Positions 17,376 through 26,512 of a DNA stretch of 58,757 bases are shown piece by piece. The DNA is from Gemmatimonadales bacterium (GTDB lineage: Bacteria; Gemmatimonadota; Gemmatimonadetes; Gemmatimonadales; JACORV01). The stretch lies in NCBI GenBank assembly GCA_030697825.1, contig JAUYOW010000199.1:1-58757 (forward strand), given 5' to 3'. The stretch's first letter is position 1. Each line of letters opens with the position of its first letter. A program made the translations under genes and the position numbers. The notes under the pieces are model-generated. The model searched no databases and was not told the origin of the DNA. It saw nothing but the letters and a program-made list of their open reading frames with translations.

Positions 17376-18407
17376 GTGTCCGTTCCCCCGGCGACCCGTT
17401 TCTGCGTAGCGACCAACGGCGCGGAGCGGCTCGACCGGTTCCTCGCCGACCAGCTTCAGCTTTCCAGGACCGTCGTGGCGCGCCTCATCGCCGACGGCGC
17501 GGTGCTCATCTCGGGCGAGAAGGCGCGCCCTTCTCTGGAGCCGCCGCGCGGCACGGAATTGGAGGTCGTCTTCCCGGAGCGTGCGCCGCGCCAGATCTTC
17601 CCCGCCGACATCCCGCTCACCATCGTCTACGAGGACGACGAGCTGGCGGTGATCGACAAGCCGGCCGGTCTGGTGGTGCATCCGGCGCCCGGCCACTGGG
17701 ACGACACCCTCGTGAACGCCCTGGCGGCGCGCGGGCTGGGGCTCGGCGGAGGCGCGGAGGGCCGGCCGGGGATAGTGCACCGCCTCGACAAGGACACCTC
17801 CGGGCTGATAGTGGTGGCGAAGACCGCGCGCGCCCACGAGAAGCTGGGTGCGGCGCTCGCCGCTCGCAGGATCGTGCGCCGGTACGCGGTGCTGGCATGG
17901 GGCCACCTCGGCCCACACGAGCGGCGGATCGAGGCGAAGCTCGCTCGGCACCCGCAGGACCGGAAACGAATGGCGATCCCCAAGGGCGAGGGCGGGCGAC
18001 ACGCTGTCACGAGGGTGCGCACGATCGCGCGGGGCGGCCCCGCGGACTTGGTCCTCGCCGCCCTGGAGACGGGACGCACCCATCAGATCCGCGTTCACCT
18101 CCAGTCCATCGGGCATCCAGTGGTGGGTGACCCGACCTACGGCGGGTCGGAGGCGCGCCGGTCGGACTCGACTCGGGCGCAGGCCGAGGCGCTGGCGCGG
18201 GCGACGCCGCGCCAGGCGCTTCACGCCGCGTGGCTCCGGCTCCCTCATCCGGTCACCGGGGCGCCGGTGGAAATCCGGTCGGAATGGCCGGTGGATTTGC
18301 GCCATTCGCTCGCCCTCGCGTTGGACGACGCGGTTTTGCTTGCCGATTCCAAACCCTTGCAGTATCTTGGCTTCTTCGCATGCGGCGAGCCGAATGACCG
18401 CCCTTAA
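17376..18407 (+). CDS. rluD: RluD/RluA family 23S rRNA pseudouridine synthase
   Basis: A 343-residue protein with an N-terminal S4 RNA-binding domain (about residues 12-70) and an RluA-type catalytic domain. The active-site motif HRLDKDTSG contains the catalytic Asp, and GRTHQIRVHL follows. It probably modifies helix 69 of 23S rRNA, but the exact uridines are inferred. I chose GTG at 17376, six bases after the lspA stop. An upstream extension would read through lspA and looks spurious. It overlaps the first cheW by 14 nt, and its 3' end is unusually AT-rich for this window. It corresponds to Bacillus ylyB in gene order. Confidence 0.93.
   Translation: MSVPPATRFCVATNGAERLDRFLADQLQLSRTVVARLIADGAVLISGEKARPSLEPPRGTELEVVFPERAPRQIFPADIPLTIVYEDDELAVIDKPAGLVVHPAPGHWDDTLVNALAARGLGLGGGAEGRPGIVHRLDKDTSGLIVVAKTARAHEKLGAALAARRIVRRYAVLAWGHLGPHERRIEAKLARHPQDRKRMAIPKGEGGRHAVTRVRTIARGGPADLVLAALETGRTHQIRVHLQSIGHPVVGDPTYGGSEARRSDSTRAQAEALARATPRQALHAAWLRLPHPVTGAPVEIRSEWPVDLRHSLALALDDAVLLADSKPLQYLGFFACGEPNDRP
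18340..18368 (+). promoter_or_regulatory. Possible sigma70-type promoter for the che island
   Basis: TTGCCG (18340-18345), a 17-nt spacer and TATCTT (18363-18368) lie in the AT-rich last codons of rluD, about 25 nt before the cheW ATG. This is the only promoter-like signal seen just before the island. It is a match by eye only. Confidence 0.4.
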
Positions 18408-18822
18408 GCTCCTCCTTTTTCGCTCGGGAGGGCAGGTGTTCGCGGTCGAGGCGGGGGCCGTGCAGGAGATACTACCCGCGACTCCGCCGACGCGCATGCC
18501 GGGTGCTCCCGGTGCCGTGCGCGGTCTCGTCAATGTGCGAGGCACCTTGGTGACCGTCGTGGATGCCGCCGAGGCGATCGGCCTCCCCTCCGGCTTGGCG
18601 GCTGGAAGCGGCACCGTCATCCTCATGGAGCGGCGGTCGCGACCGGTCGGCCTGGCGGTGGACGAGGTGATCGACCTCGTCACAGTCCCGACGTCATCCC
18701 TTGACGACCGCGCGTCACTTCCCGGCGTCCGCCCCGACTTGGTGCGCGCCGTCGGGTCGGCGGCCGGTCAGACCTTCGTGCAACTCGATACTGACGTTCT
18801 CTTGGAGCCATTGCTGCCGTAG
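18394..18822 (+). CDS. cheW: CheW-like coupling protein (first of three)
   Basis: A 142-residue single CheW domain (FAVEAGAVQEIL, GLVNVRGTLVTVVD, GLAVDEVIDLVTV are typical strands). CheW links receptors to CheA. ATG at 18394 lies inside the rluD 3' end. The gene heads the chemosensory island and is followed 9 nt later by cheY. The open frame upstream within rluD is not coding. Confidence 0.88.
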   Translation: MTALKLLLFRSGGQVFAVEAGAVQEILPATPPTRMPGAPGAVRGLVNVRGTLVTVVDAAEAIGLPSGLAAGSGTVILMERRSRPVGLAVDEVIDLVTVPTSSLDDRASLPGVRPDLVRAVGSAAGQTFVQLDTDVLLEPLLP

Positions 18823-18831
18823 GAGGAAGGT

Positions 18832-19194
18832 GTGGGCCATCGAGTCCTCGTCTGCGACGACGCGATATTCATGCGGACGATGATCAGCGACATTTTGTCC
18901 AGCGCCGGCTACGAAGTCGTCGGCGAGGCAGAGACGGGGTTGCAGGCCATCGACCGTTATCGCGATCTGCGTCCCGATCTCGTCACCATGGACATCGTGA
19001 TGCCGGATATGGGCGGCATCGACGCCGTCCGCGAGATCGTCAAGGACGATCCCAACGCGAAGATCCTCATGTGCAGCGCGATGGGGCAGCAGGCCCTCGT
19101 GGTGGAGGCCATCCAGGCCGGCGCCAAGGACTTCGTCGTCAAGCCGTTCCAGCCATCGCGCGTGCTCGAAGCGGTGCAGCGCGTCCTCGGATAG
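18832..19194 (+). CDS. cheY: CheY-type single-domain response regulator
   Basis: A 120-residue receiver domain with no output domain. The acidic pocket DD is at 9-10, the phospho-acceptor Asp54 lies in TMDIVMPDM, Ser82 takes the Thr/Ser switch position and Lys104 (VVKPF) is conserved. It is the likely phosphorylation target of the CheA encoded next to it, with CheC as candidate phosphatase. The GTG start at 18832 follows AGGAAGG. It ends one base before cheA. Confidence 0.94.
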   Translation: MGHRVLVCDDAIFMRTMISDILSSAGYEVVGEAETGLQAIDRYRDLRPDLVTMDIVMPDMGGIDAVREIVKDDPNAKILMCSAMGQQALVVEAIQAGAKDFVVKPFQPSRVLEAVQRVLG

Positions 19195-19195
19195 G

Positions 19196-21061
19196 ATGGA
19201 CGTCCGCCGGTACGCGGACCTCTTCCTGACCGAGAGCCGCGACCACCTCACCGCGTTCAACCATCTCCTTCTCGAGTGGGAGCGCGATCCCGCCGCACCG
19301 GAACCCGTGGGCGGGATTTTCCGCGCGGTGCACACGATCAAGGGGATGGCGGCTACGATGGGGTACACCGCGGTGGCGGATCTGTCGCACCGGGTCGAGA
19401 ACCTGCTCGACCTGCTGCGCCGGGGTGAGAAGCCGGCCACGCCCGCGACGCTGGAGCTGCTCTTCAAGTCCGCCGATGCGCTCGACCGCGCGATCGGGGA
19501 CGCGGTGGCCGGGAAGGACGACCCGGCGCCGTTCGCCGAGTTGCTGGTTCAGATCGACCGGGAGGCGGGTGGCACGGCCGAGGTCGAGGCGCCCCGCCAG
19601 CGCCGGTCGGAACCGGTCATGCTCCCCGGCACCGGCCCTGGCCGGGGCCGCGTGGTGCGCGTCGGTCTGCGGAGCGAGGCGGCGCTCAACGGCGCGCGCG
19701 CGATCCTCGCCATCAAGAAGGCCGAGGCGCTTGGATCGGTATCGGCGGTGACGCCCGCGCCGTCCGCGATGGAGACCGAGGGTTTCGACGGCAAGTTCTC
19801 GTTCCGGATCGATTCGGAGGCGGACAGCGTCGCCGTCGAGGAGGCCATCCGGACCGCGGGCGACGTGGACACGGTCGAAGTCGCGGAGGCGGTTCACGAA
19901 GCCGTCGCGGAAGGCGTCCGCGGGGCGCGCAACATCCGCGTGGACCTGCGCCGGCTCGACGAGCTGATGAACCAGATCGGCGAGCTGGTGATCGCGCGGG
20001 GCCGGCTATCGGCGCTCACGGCGCGGCTCGCGGAGCCGGATCTCGACGAAGTTTCGCTCCAGATCGGCCGGCTCGCCGGGCGGCTGCAGAGCGAGATCAT
20101 CCAGGCGCGCATGACGCCGGTCTGGCAGGTGTTCGACCGCTTCCCGCGCATGGTGCGCGACCTCGCCAGGCAGACGGGCAAGCAGGTAGCGTTCCGGGTC
20201 GAGGGCAAGGAGATCGAGCTGGACCGCGCCATCCTCGACGAGCTGGCGGACCCGTTGGTGCACCTGTTGCGGAACGCGGTGGACCACGGCATCGAGGCGC
20301 CGGAGGAGCGGGTGGCGAGCGGCAAGCCGGCCGTGGGCCAGCTGGTCGTAGCCGCGGTCCGCGAGCGCTCGTCGGTGGCGATCCGGGTGACCGACGACGG
20401 CCGGGGAGTGAACCGCGCGGCGGTACTTGCCCGCGCCCGCGAGACGGGACTGGTGGGTGCGGACCAGCAGGAGCTGGGCGAGGAGGAGCTGTTCCGCGTC
20501 CTCACCCGCTCGGGCTTCTCGACGGCGCGCGAGGTCACGGACGTGTCGGGCCGCGGTGTCGGCATCGACGTGGTGGCGACCGCGGCGCGCGCCCTGGGCG
20601 GCTCGCTCGAGATCCGGTCCGAGGAGGGGAAGGGCACGGTCTTCACCCTGCGCCTCCCCGTCACGCTCGCGATCGTGAGGGCGCTGCTGGCAAGGGTTGG
20701 GACGGAGCTCTACGCGCTGCCGCTAACGCACGTGGCTGAGACCGTCGACCTGAAGGCCGAGGACATCCGGCGGGTGCAGGGCCGCGAGACGATGCTGTTG
20801 CGGGGGCTGCTGCTGCCGCTGGTGCGGCTGGGCGAGGTGCTGGGGGCCGCCGCCGCGCCGGCGACGGCAAGGCTGCCGGTCATCGTGCTGGAGATGGGCG
20901 AGCGCCGCACCGGCGTGGTGGTGGACGATCTGATGGGGCAGCAGGAGATCGTGGTGAAGAACTTCGAAGCGCCGCTGGGGATGCTCCCCCTGTTCAGCGG
21001 AGCGACGATCCTGGGCGACGGGGCGCCGGCGCTGATCCTCGATGCGGGCGGGTTGATGTAA
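19196..21061 (+). CDS. cheA: Chemotaxis histidine kinase CheA
   Basis: A 621-residue kinase with all core domains. Hpt has His46 in VHTIKG. An alpha/beta P2-like region spans about 145-240, the dimerisation helix starts at NIRVDLRRLDELMNQIGELV, the HATPase has the N-box HLLRNAVDHGIE and G-box segments DDGRGV and GRGVGIDVV, and a CheW-like domain closes the protein. It phosphorylates CheY and CheB. No receptor is encoded in the window, so input must come from genes elsewhere or from the unusual partner proteins in this island. Confidence 0.97.
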   Translation: MDVRRYADLFLTESRDHLTAFNHLLLEWERDPAAPEPVGGIFRAVHTIKGMAATMGYTAVADLSHRVENLLDLLRRGEKPATPATLELLFKSADALDRAIGDAVAGKDDPAPFAELLVQIDREAGGTAEVEAPRQRRSEPVMLPGTGPGRGRVVRVGLRSEAALNGARAILAIKKAEALGSVSAVTPAPSAMETEGFDGKFSFRIDSEADSVAVEEAIRTAGDVDTVEVAEAVHEAVAEGVRGARNIRVDLRRLDELMNQIGELVIARGRLSALTARLAEPDLDEVSLQIGRLAGRLQSEIIQARMTPVWQVFDRFPRMVRDLARQTGKQVAFRVEGKEIELDRAILDELADPLVHLLRNAVDHGIEAPEERVASGKPAVGQLVVAAVRERSSVAIRVTDDGRGVNRAAVLARARETGLVGADQQELGEEELFRVLTRSGFSTAREVTDVSGRGVGIDVVATAARALGGSLEIRSEEGKGTVFTLRLPVTLAIVRALLARVGTELYALPLTHVAETVDLKAEDIRRVQGRETMLLRGLLLPLVRLGEVLGAAAAPATARLPVIVLEMGERRTGVVVDDLMGQQEIVVKNFEAPLGMLPLFSGATILGDGAPALILDAGGLM

Positions 21062-21066
21062 TCGGC

Positions 21067-21081
21067 GGTTGAAAAACAACC
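21067..21081 (+). promoter_or_regulatory. Small A-loop hairpin between cheA and cheC
   Basis: GGTTG-AAAAA-CAACC forms a 5-bp stem in the 33-nt gap before the cheC ATG at 21095. No T-tract follows, so it is not a classic terminator. It could influence translation or mRNA processing. Function is unproven. Confidence 0.35.
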
Positions 21082-21094
21082 ATTGGGAACGGCG

Positions 21095-21715
21095 ATGGAT
21101 GACATTCGCGATCTGAAGGAACTGCAACTCGACGCGCTGAAAGAGGTCGAGAACATCGGCGCGGGGCACGCCGCGACGGCGCTGTCACAGATGACCAACC
21201 GCCGGATCATGATCAGCGTGCCGAAGATCGCGGTGTCGCGCCTCGAGGAGGTGGCCGAGCAGCTCGGCGAGCCGAACGAGGTCGTGGCGGCCATCCTCCT
21301 GCACATGCTCGGCGACCTCACGGGGAGGACGCTGCTGGTCTTCCCGGAGAAGGCGGCCAAGCGCCTCTGCGACCTCCTGCTCGGCCGGCCGCTCGGCAAG
21401 ACGGAGAGCTTCGGCGCGCTGGAGCAGTCCAGCCTCAAGGAGACCGGCAACATCCTCTGCGGCACCTACATGAACGCGCTGTCTTCGTTCATGGGGATGA
21501 TGTTGCTGCCGTCGGTGCCGAGCCTGGTGATCGACTTCTCTTCGGCGGTCCTCACTTCGGCGTACCTCAACTTCGGCAGCGACCGCGACTACGTCTTCTG
21601 CGTCGAGACGCAGTTCATCTTCGTCAGCGAGGACGAGACGCTGCGCGGGCACTTCCTCCTCGTTCCGGACTTCGCCTCCCTCCGCGCGATCCTCCAGGCC
21701 GTCCGGCTGACCTGA
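21095..21715 (+). CDS. cheC: CheY phosphatase CheC
   Basis: A CheC-family protein of 206 residues from ATG 21095. A TTG at 21083 would add four residues. Both phosphatase signatures (D/S-x3-E-x2-N-x22-P) are intact: Asp13, Glu17, Asn20 and Pro43 in the first, and SLKETGN followed 23 residues later by Pro in the second. It should dephosphorylate CheY-P and bind CheD, which is encoded about 11 kb downstream in the same island. CheZ is absent. Confidence 0.93.
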   Translation: MDDIRDLKELQLDALKEVENIGAGHAATALSQMTNRRIMISVPKIAVSRLEEVAEQLGEPNEVVAAILLHMLGDLTGRTLLVFPEKAAKRLCDLLLGRPLGKTESFGALEQSSLKETGNILCGTYMNALSSFMGMMLLPSVPSLVIDFSSAVLTSAYLNFGSDRDYVFCVETQFIFVSEDETLRGHFLLVPDFASLRAILQAVRLT

Positions 21716-21727
21716 CGGCGGACGACG

Positions 21728-24412
21728 ATGCCGGCAGCCGTGGCCACGCAGCGTGATCTCGCCGTCCTGAGATCGTTCGCGCGCCGGATCGACCCGTCGG
21801 ACGCCGGTGCGCACAACAACCTCGGCGTCCTCTACTACCAGCGCGGCCTCTACCAGGAGGCCGTCTTGAGCTTCACGGGCGCGCTGGAGCTCGACCCCAG
21901 GATGGCGATCGCGCAGCGCAACCTCGAGATCGTCTATGGCGGCACCGGTTTCTACGACCGGAGGATCGCCGAGTTGCGCGAGCGGCTGCGCCAGCGCCCG
22001 GACGACCGTGACGCGCGTTGGGAGCTGGCGCGGGCCTTCGCGTCGGTGGGCCAGCTGGACGACGCGGTCGCGGAGTTCAACGCGCTGCTCGCGGAGCAGC
22101 CTCACGACCTGGGCGTACTCCTGCAACTCGGCCTGGCGGAGCAGCGTCGCGGCAACCTCGAGCAGGCGGTGGAGTGGTTCGACCGCGCGCGGGAGCTGGA
22201 CCAGGGATCGTCCGTGGTCGAGTTCCACCGCGGCGAGGTGTTCTACAACCGCGGCATGAACGACGAGGCACTGGCCGCGCTGGAGCGCGCGGTGGCGCTC
22301 AACCCGGACAACGCCGAGGCGCACCACCTCCTCGCTTTCGTGCTGGGCGACCTGGGCCGGCACGGCGAGGCGCGCCACGCGTCGAAGCGGGCGGTGCAGC
22401 TGAACCCGCTGCTGGCGCGCGCGCAGACCAACCTCTCGCTCGAGGCGCCGGCGCAGGCGCGGCAGGTGAAGCCTCCGGGGCATGCGGCGGGAGGAGCGTC
22501 CGAGGCGCAGCGCCAGATGGCGCACTGTGACCTCGGCCGGGCGTTTCGCCAGAAGGGTTACTACGCGGAGGCGCTCCGGGAGTACCGGCTCGCCCTCGAG
22601 CACGGCGAGGACCGGCAGCTCGTTCGCCAGGCCATGGCCGAAGTTCACCTCATCCGGCACGAGCTGGCCGCGGCGCTCGAGCTCTACGAGGACCTGGTTC
22701 AGGCTCAGCCGGGGAAGCCGAAGCTGTGGAACGAGCGCGGCGTCGCGTTGCACCAGTTGGGCCGTCGGGAGGACGCGCTCGCCTCCTACCGCCGCGCGAT
22801 CGAGGTCGATGCCGAGTACGCGCTCGCCTACAACAACCTCGGCGTGCTGCTCACGGCCCTCGGCCAGATGGACGAGGCGGTGGACGCGTTCCGCGGCGCG
22901 CTCCGGCGCCAGGGCGACCTGCTGCACGCCCGGCTCAACCTGGCGCTGCTCCTGTCGCAGTCGCGGCGCTACCAGCTCTCGCTGGAGGCGTACCGGCAGG
23001 CTCTCGAGACCTCGCCGGCCTCGGGCGCGGCGTGGAACGGGATCGGCCTGGTGCTGGTCGAGCTGAAGCGCTACCCTGACGCCAGGAACGCGTTCGCCCG
23101 GGCGGTGGAGGCCGATGGCGAGAACGCAGCGGCGCACTACAACCTCAGCTTCATGCTCTCCAACCTCGGGGATTTCGAGGGCGCGCTGAGGGAAGTGCGG
23201 CGGGCGCTCGAGCTGGACCCGTACTACGTGGCGCAGAAGTTCCTGCTGTCGATCGAGCTCCAGTACGAGGACCCATCGCTGACGGTCGTGCCGGATCTGT
23301 CCGGCGAGCGGCCGTTCGGCGAGAGCGGCGAGACCTTCCAGTTCGATCCGCGGCTCCTGGACGACCTATTCCGCGAGCTCAAGCCGGCCGCGCCGGCGCC
23401 CGAGAAGGACAAGACCGGCGACGACCCGCTCGCCCTGGCGCGTGACTATCTCTCGAAGTCGCTCTTCGATCGGGCGATCGCCGAGCTGACGCGCGCCATG
23501 CAGCGCGGCGCCGACCGCGCCGAGGGCGCGGTGCTCCTGGGCAGCATCTACGCGCGGCGCGGTGTCTGGGGCGAGGCGCTGGACCGCTACCGCGAGGCGC
23601 GCCGGCAGGCGCCGGGCCACCGCGGCGCGCGGGAAGGCGAGGTGCGCGCCCTGCTCGCCCTGGACCGGGCGACGGAAGCGCGGCCGCTGGCGGAGGGGCT
23701 GCTGGCCGCGTTCGACGACGACGCCGACGTCGCGCTCCTCGCGGCCGAGGCGCGGAGCGAGACCGGCGATCCTGCCGGCGCGGTGGAGATCCTGCGGCGC
23801 GCCGAGGTGCGCGCCCCGGCGCGCGCCGACATCCGGAAGCTCCTCGGCGGCGTGGCGCTGAAGGTCGGCGACGTCGAGCTGGCCCGGACAGCTTACCGCG
23901 CCGCGCTCGACCTCGACCCCGGATACGTGGAGGTCTGGCTCGAGTTCGGCCGGCTGGCGCGGGCGCGCGGTGCCGTGCGGGAGGCGGAGGAGGCGTATCG
24001 CTCCGCCCTCGAGCACCTCCCCTCGTACGCGGAGGCGGCCCATGCCCTCGCCGACCTGTTGTGCGGGGACAGCCGCGGGGGCGAGGCGATGGACGTGCTC
24101 ATCGGTACGCTGGCGCGCGACCCGTACGACTTCGAGGCGCTGATCATCCTCGCGCGCGTGCTGCTCGACGCCAACCGGGCGGCGGACGCGCTGGCCGCTT
24201 GCGAGCGAGTGGTCCGGTTCGAGCCCGACCACCTGGCGGCGCACTACTTCCTCGGCGTCGCGCTGGCGAGGGAGCGGCGCTACCGCGAGGCGGTCCAGTG
24301 GTGGGAGCGGTGCATCGCGCTCGATCCCGCGGGGACCTACGCGCAGAAGGCGCGCACCCACGCCCGCACCGCTCTCGACCTGGTGCACATCTTCGCGGGC
24401 GAGGCGGCGTAG
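21728..24412 (+). CDS. Large TPR-repeat protein of the che island
   Basis: An 894-residue, almost entirely helical protein with well over a dozen TPR motifs along its length (for example AHNNLGVLYYQRGLYQEAVLSF near residue 30 and AYNNLGVLLTALGQMDEAVDAF near 365). A proline/lysine linker around residues 555-565 separates two solenoids. There is no signal peptide or membrane segment, so it should be cytoplasmic. It starts 12 nt after cheC and is followed by the DUF4388 gene after 2 nt. It is probably a scaffold for the signalling proteins around it. No enzyme motif is seen. Confidence 0.85.
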   Translation: MPAAVATQRDLAVLRSFARRIDPSDAGAHNNLGVLYYQRGLYQEAVLSFTGALELDPRMAIAQRNLEIVYGGTGFYDRRIAELRERLRQRPDDRDARWELARAFASVGQLDDAVAEFNALLAEQPHDLGVLLQLGLAEQRRGNLEQAVEWFDRARELDQGSSVVEFHRGEVFYNRGMNDEALAALERAVALNPDNAEAHHLLAFVLGDLGRHGEARHASKRAVQLNPLLARAQTNLSLEAPAQARQVKPPGHAAGGASEAQRQMAHCDLGRAFRQKGYYAEALREYRLALEHGEDRQLVRQAMAEVHLIRHELAAALELYEDLVQAQPGKPKLWNERGVALHQLGRREDALASYRRAIEVDAEYALAYNNLGVLLTALGQMDEAVDAFRGALRRQGDLLHARLNLALLLSQSRRYQLSLEAYRQALETSPASGAAWNGIGLVLVELKRYPDARNAFARAVEADGENAAAHYNLSFMLSNLGDFEGALREVRRALELDPYYVAQKFLLSIELQYEDPSLTVVPDLSGERPFGESGETFQFDPRLLDDLFRELKPAAPAPEKDKTGDDPLALARDYLSKSLFDRAIAELTRAMQRGADRAEGAVLLGSIYARRGVWGEALDRYREARRQAPGHRGAREGEVRALLALDRATEARPLAEGLLAAFDDDADVALLAAEARSETGDPAGAVEILRRAEVRAPARADIRKLLGGVALKVGDVELARTAYRAALDLDPGYVEVWLEFGRLARARGAVREAEEAYRSALEHLPSYAEAAHALADLLCGDSRGGEAMDVLIGTLARDPYDFEALIILARVLLDANRAADALAACERVVRFEPDHLAAHYFLGVALARERRYREAVQWWERCIALDPAGTYAQKARTHARTALDLVHIFAGEAA

Positions 24413-24414
24413 CG

Positions 24415-25578
24415 ATGGCGATCGAGGGACCGCTCAAAGAGCTGGGGCTCCACGACGTCTTCCAGCTTCTCGACCTGTCGCGCAAGACGGGGGTGATGCG
24501 GATCACGAGCCATCTCCGGAACAACGAGGGGACGGTCGCGTTCGACGGCGGCGCGATCGTGTACGCCGAGATCCGCTCGAACCCGCACCGCATCGGGGTC
24601 GTGCTGGTACGCTCTGGGAAGGTGACCGAGGCGGAACTCGAGCGTGCTTGCGCGATCCAGGAGCGCGAGGTCGAGGGGGGCCGGCGGCGGCTCGGCCAGA
24701 TCCTGATCGAGATGGGCGTGATAGCGCAGCGCGAGCTCGAGCGCCAGGTGGAGATGCACGTTGCCGAGGTGGTCTTCGAGCTGCTGTCGTGGCAGGAGGG
24801 CTTCTTCTCGTTCACCGAGGAGCCGCTTGCCGGCGTCCCGGCGGACGCGATGGTGCGGATCCGCACCGAGACGCTCCTGATGGAGGGCGCGCGGCGGATC
24901 GACGAGTGGTCGAGGATCGAAAGCCACATCCCGCACCTCGACGTCATCCCCGTGCTCGCGCCGATCGATGCGGAAGGTGAGTTGGCCCACCTCGACCTGC
25001 TGCCCGCCGAGTGGGAGGTGCTGGCGCAAGTGGACGGCGCGCGCGACGTGCGGCAGGTGGCGCAGAGCCTGGGACGGTCGGAGTTCGAGGTAGCGCGGAC
25101 CCTGTTCGGGCTGGTCTCGACGGGGGTGCTCGCTCTGCACGATCCGGCGGCGCAGCGGAAGCCGCGGGCCTCGATCACCGACGCCGCCGGGGCGCTGCTC
25201 GCCACCGCGGAGTTGCGGCTGGAGGCCGGCGACGTGGCGGCCGCCAAGGCGGCTGCGCTCGCCGCCGCATCGCTCCGGCCCGACGAGGCGCGGGTCCACC
25301 TCGTGCTCGGGCGCGCGCACCTGAGGGACGGCTACTGGAGCGAAGCCGTCGAGGAATGCCGCAAGGCGGTCCGGCTCGACCCCGAGATCGCGGACCCGTA
25401 CCGATGGTTCGGGCTCGCGCTCGCCGCCACCGGCCGGTTCCGTGAAGCGCGCGAGCAGTGGGACCGGTGGGAGCGGTTGGTTGACGGCGAGGCTGAGCCC
25501 GACGCCCGCCAGCAGATCGCGTCGGCGAAGCTGGCGGCGGCGACGTTGGAGCAGCTGCTGGGAGGCGCGCGTGGCTGA
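24415..25578 (+). CDS. DUF4388 (PATAN)-MshEN-like-TPR protein, paralogue 1
   Basis: A 387-residue protein. Residues 1-55 match the start of DUF4388/PATAN, first named from cyanobacterial PatA. Residues 59-82 and 92-115 are two 24-residue repeats of the MshEN type (R-[LI]-G-x-x-L-[VI]-x-x-G-x-[IV]-x4-L), except that the final Gln of the second repeat is His. A winged-helix-like middle and C-terminal TPRs (about residues 255-350) follow. MshEN repeats bind c-di-GMP in known type II secretion and pilus ATPases, so nucleotide sensing is predicted but untested. I chose ATG at 24415, two bases after the TPR gene. It overlaps the next gene by 8 nt. Confidence 0.82.
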   Translation: MAIEGPLKELGLHDVFQLLDLSRKTGVMRITSHLRNNEGTVAFDGGAIVYAEIRSNPHRIGVVLVRSGKVTEAELERACAIQEREVEGGRRRLGQILIEMGVIAQRELERQVEMHVAEVVFELLSWQEGFFSFTEEPLAGVPADAMVRIRTETLLMEGARRIDEWSRIESHIPHLDVIPVLAPIDAEGELAHLDLLPAEWEVLAQVDGARDVRQVAQSLGRSEFEVARTLFGLVSTGVLALHDPAAQRKPRASITDAAGALLATAELRLEAGDVAAAKAAALAAASLRPDEARVHLVLGRAHLRDGYWSEAVEECRKAVRLDPEIADPYRWFGLALAATGRFREAREQWDRWERLVDGEAEPDARQQIASAKLAAATLEQLLGGARG

Positions 25579-26512
25579 CGACATCCGGGCCCTCTCAGCG
25601 GTGCTGGCGCGAGACCCCTCGAGCCTGGTCTACGCCGACTTGGCGGAGGCGCTGCGGCGTCGCGGGCAGCGCGAAGAGGCGCTGCGCGTCGCGGAGTTCG
25701 GGCTGGGCCGCCACCCGCAGCACGCCGACGGGCACGACTGCCTCGCGCGCATCTGCGCCGACCTCGGCGACCACCCGCGGGCGCGCACCGCCTGGGAGCG
25801 GGCGCTCGAGATCGCGCCGGAGCACGCAGGCGCGCTCAAGGGGATCGCATTCCTCTTCTTCCGGCAAGGGGACGTGCACCGCGCGGCCGACACCCTCGAG
25901 CACGCTCTGGCGGCTAACCCCGCGGACGATGGGGTGCGGCGTGCGCTGGAGTCGATCCGGGTGGGCTCCCCCGCGGGCGCGTCGGCGTCGGTCGCGCCGG
26001 CACCGGTTGCGGTGGTCGAGGCGACGCGGCCCCAGGACGCGAGCGAGGGCGCCCTGCGCGCGGTCCGACCGACCGAGCGTCCGCGGGCCGCGGAGCCGAC
26101 GACCGCACCGAGTGGGCGACCGGAGGCTGAATTGCCGCAGGGCGATGATCGCCCGCCGGTGTTCGTTGGACTCGAGGGCGCGACCGCTGACATCTTGTTG
26201 CTGGACGCGCGGGGCCTGGTGGTGGCCGGCGGCCTCAAGGACGAGCGCGGCGCGGACGTATCGGAGTTGGCGGCGGCGGCGCTCGCCGGCGTTTCGGGCG
26301 AAGCGTCGCGCACGGCAGGCTACCTGGCGCTGGGGGGGTGGGGCACGATCGTGGCGGAGGCGGAAACGGCCAACCTCGTGCTCGCGCCGGTGGGCGAAGG
26401 GGCGTTGCTGATGGTGCGCCGCGAGCGCAGCATCCCGGTCGGCTTGGCGCTGAGGTTCGCGGAGCGGGCGCGCGGCGCGGCGCACCGGTGGCTGGAGGGC
26501 CAGGGCGCGTGA
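25571..26512 (+). CDS. TPR-roadblock/LC7 fusion protein
   Basis: A 313-residue protein. Residues 1-125 form TPR-like helices, a Pro/Ala-rich linker spans about 130-195, and residues about 197-310 form a roadblock/LC7-like domain (DILLLDARGLVVAGGL, AAAALAGVSGEASRTAGYL). I chose GTG at 25571, which overlaps the upstream gene by 8 nt. Roadblock proteins regulate small GTPases, and MglB acts as GAP for MglA in Myxococcus. The TPR part may tether this domain to the island's scaffold. Confidence 0.78.
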   Translation: MADDIRALSAVLARDPSSLVYADLAEALRRRGQREEALRVAEFGLGRHPQHADGHDCLARICADLGDHPRARTAWERALEIAPEHAGALKGIAFLFFRQGDVHRAADTLEHALAANPADDGVRRALESIRVGSPAGASASVAPAPVAVVEATRPQDASEGALRAVRPTERPRAAEPTTAPSGRPEAELPQGDDRPPVFVGLEGATADILLLDARGLVVAGGLKDERGADVSELAAAALAGVSGEASRTAGYLALGGWGTIVAEAETANLVLAPVGEGALLMVRRERSIPVGLALRFAERARGAAHRWLEGQGA

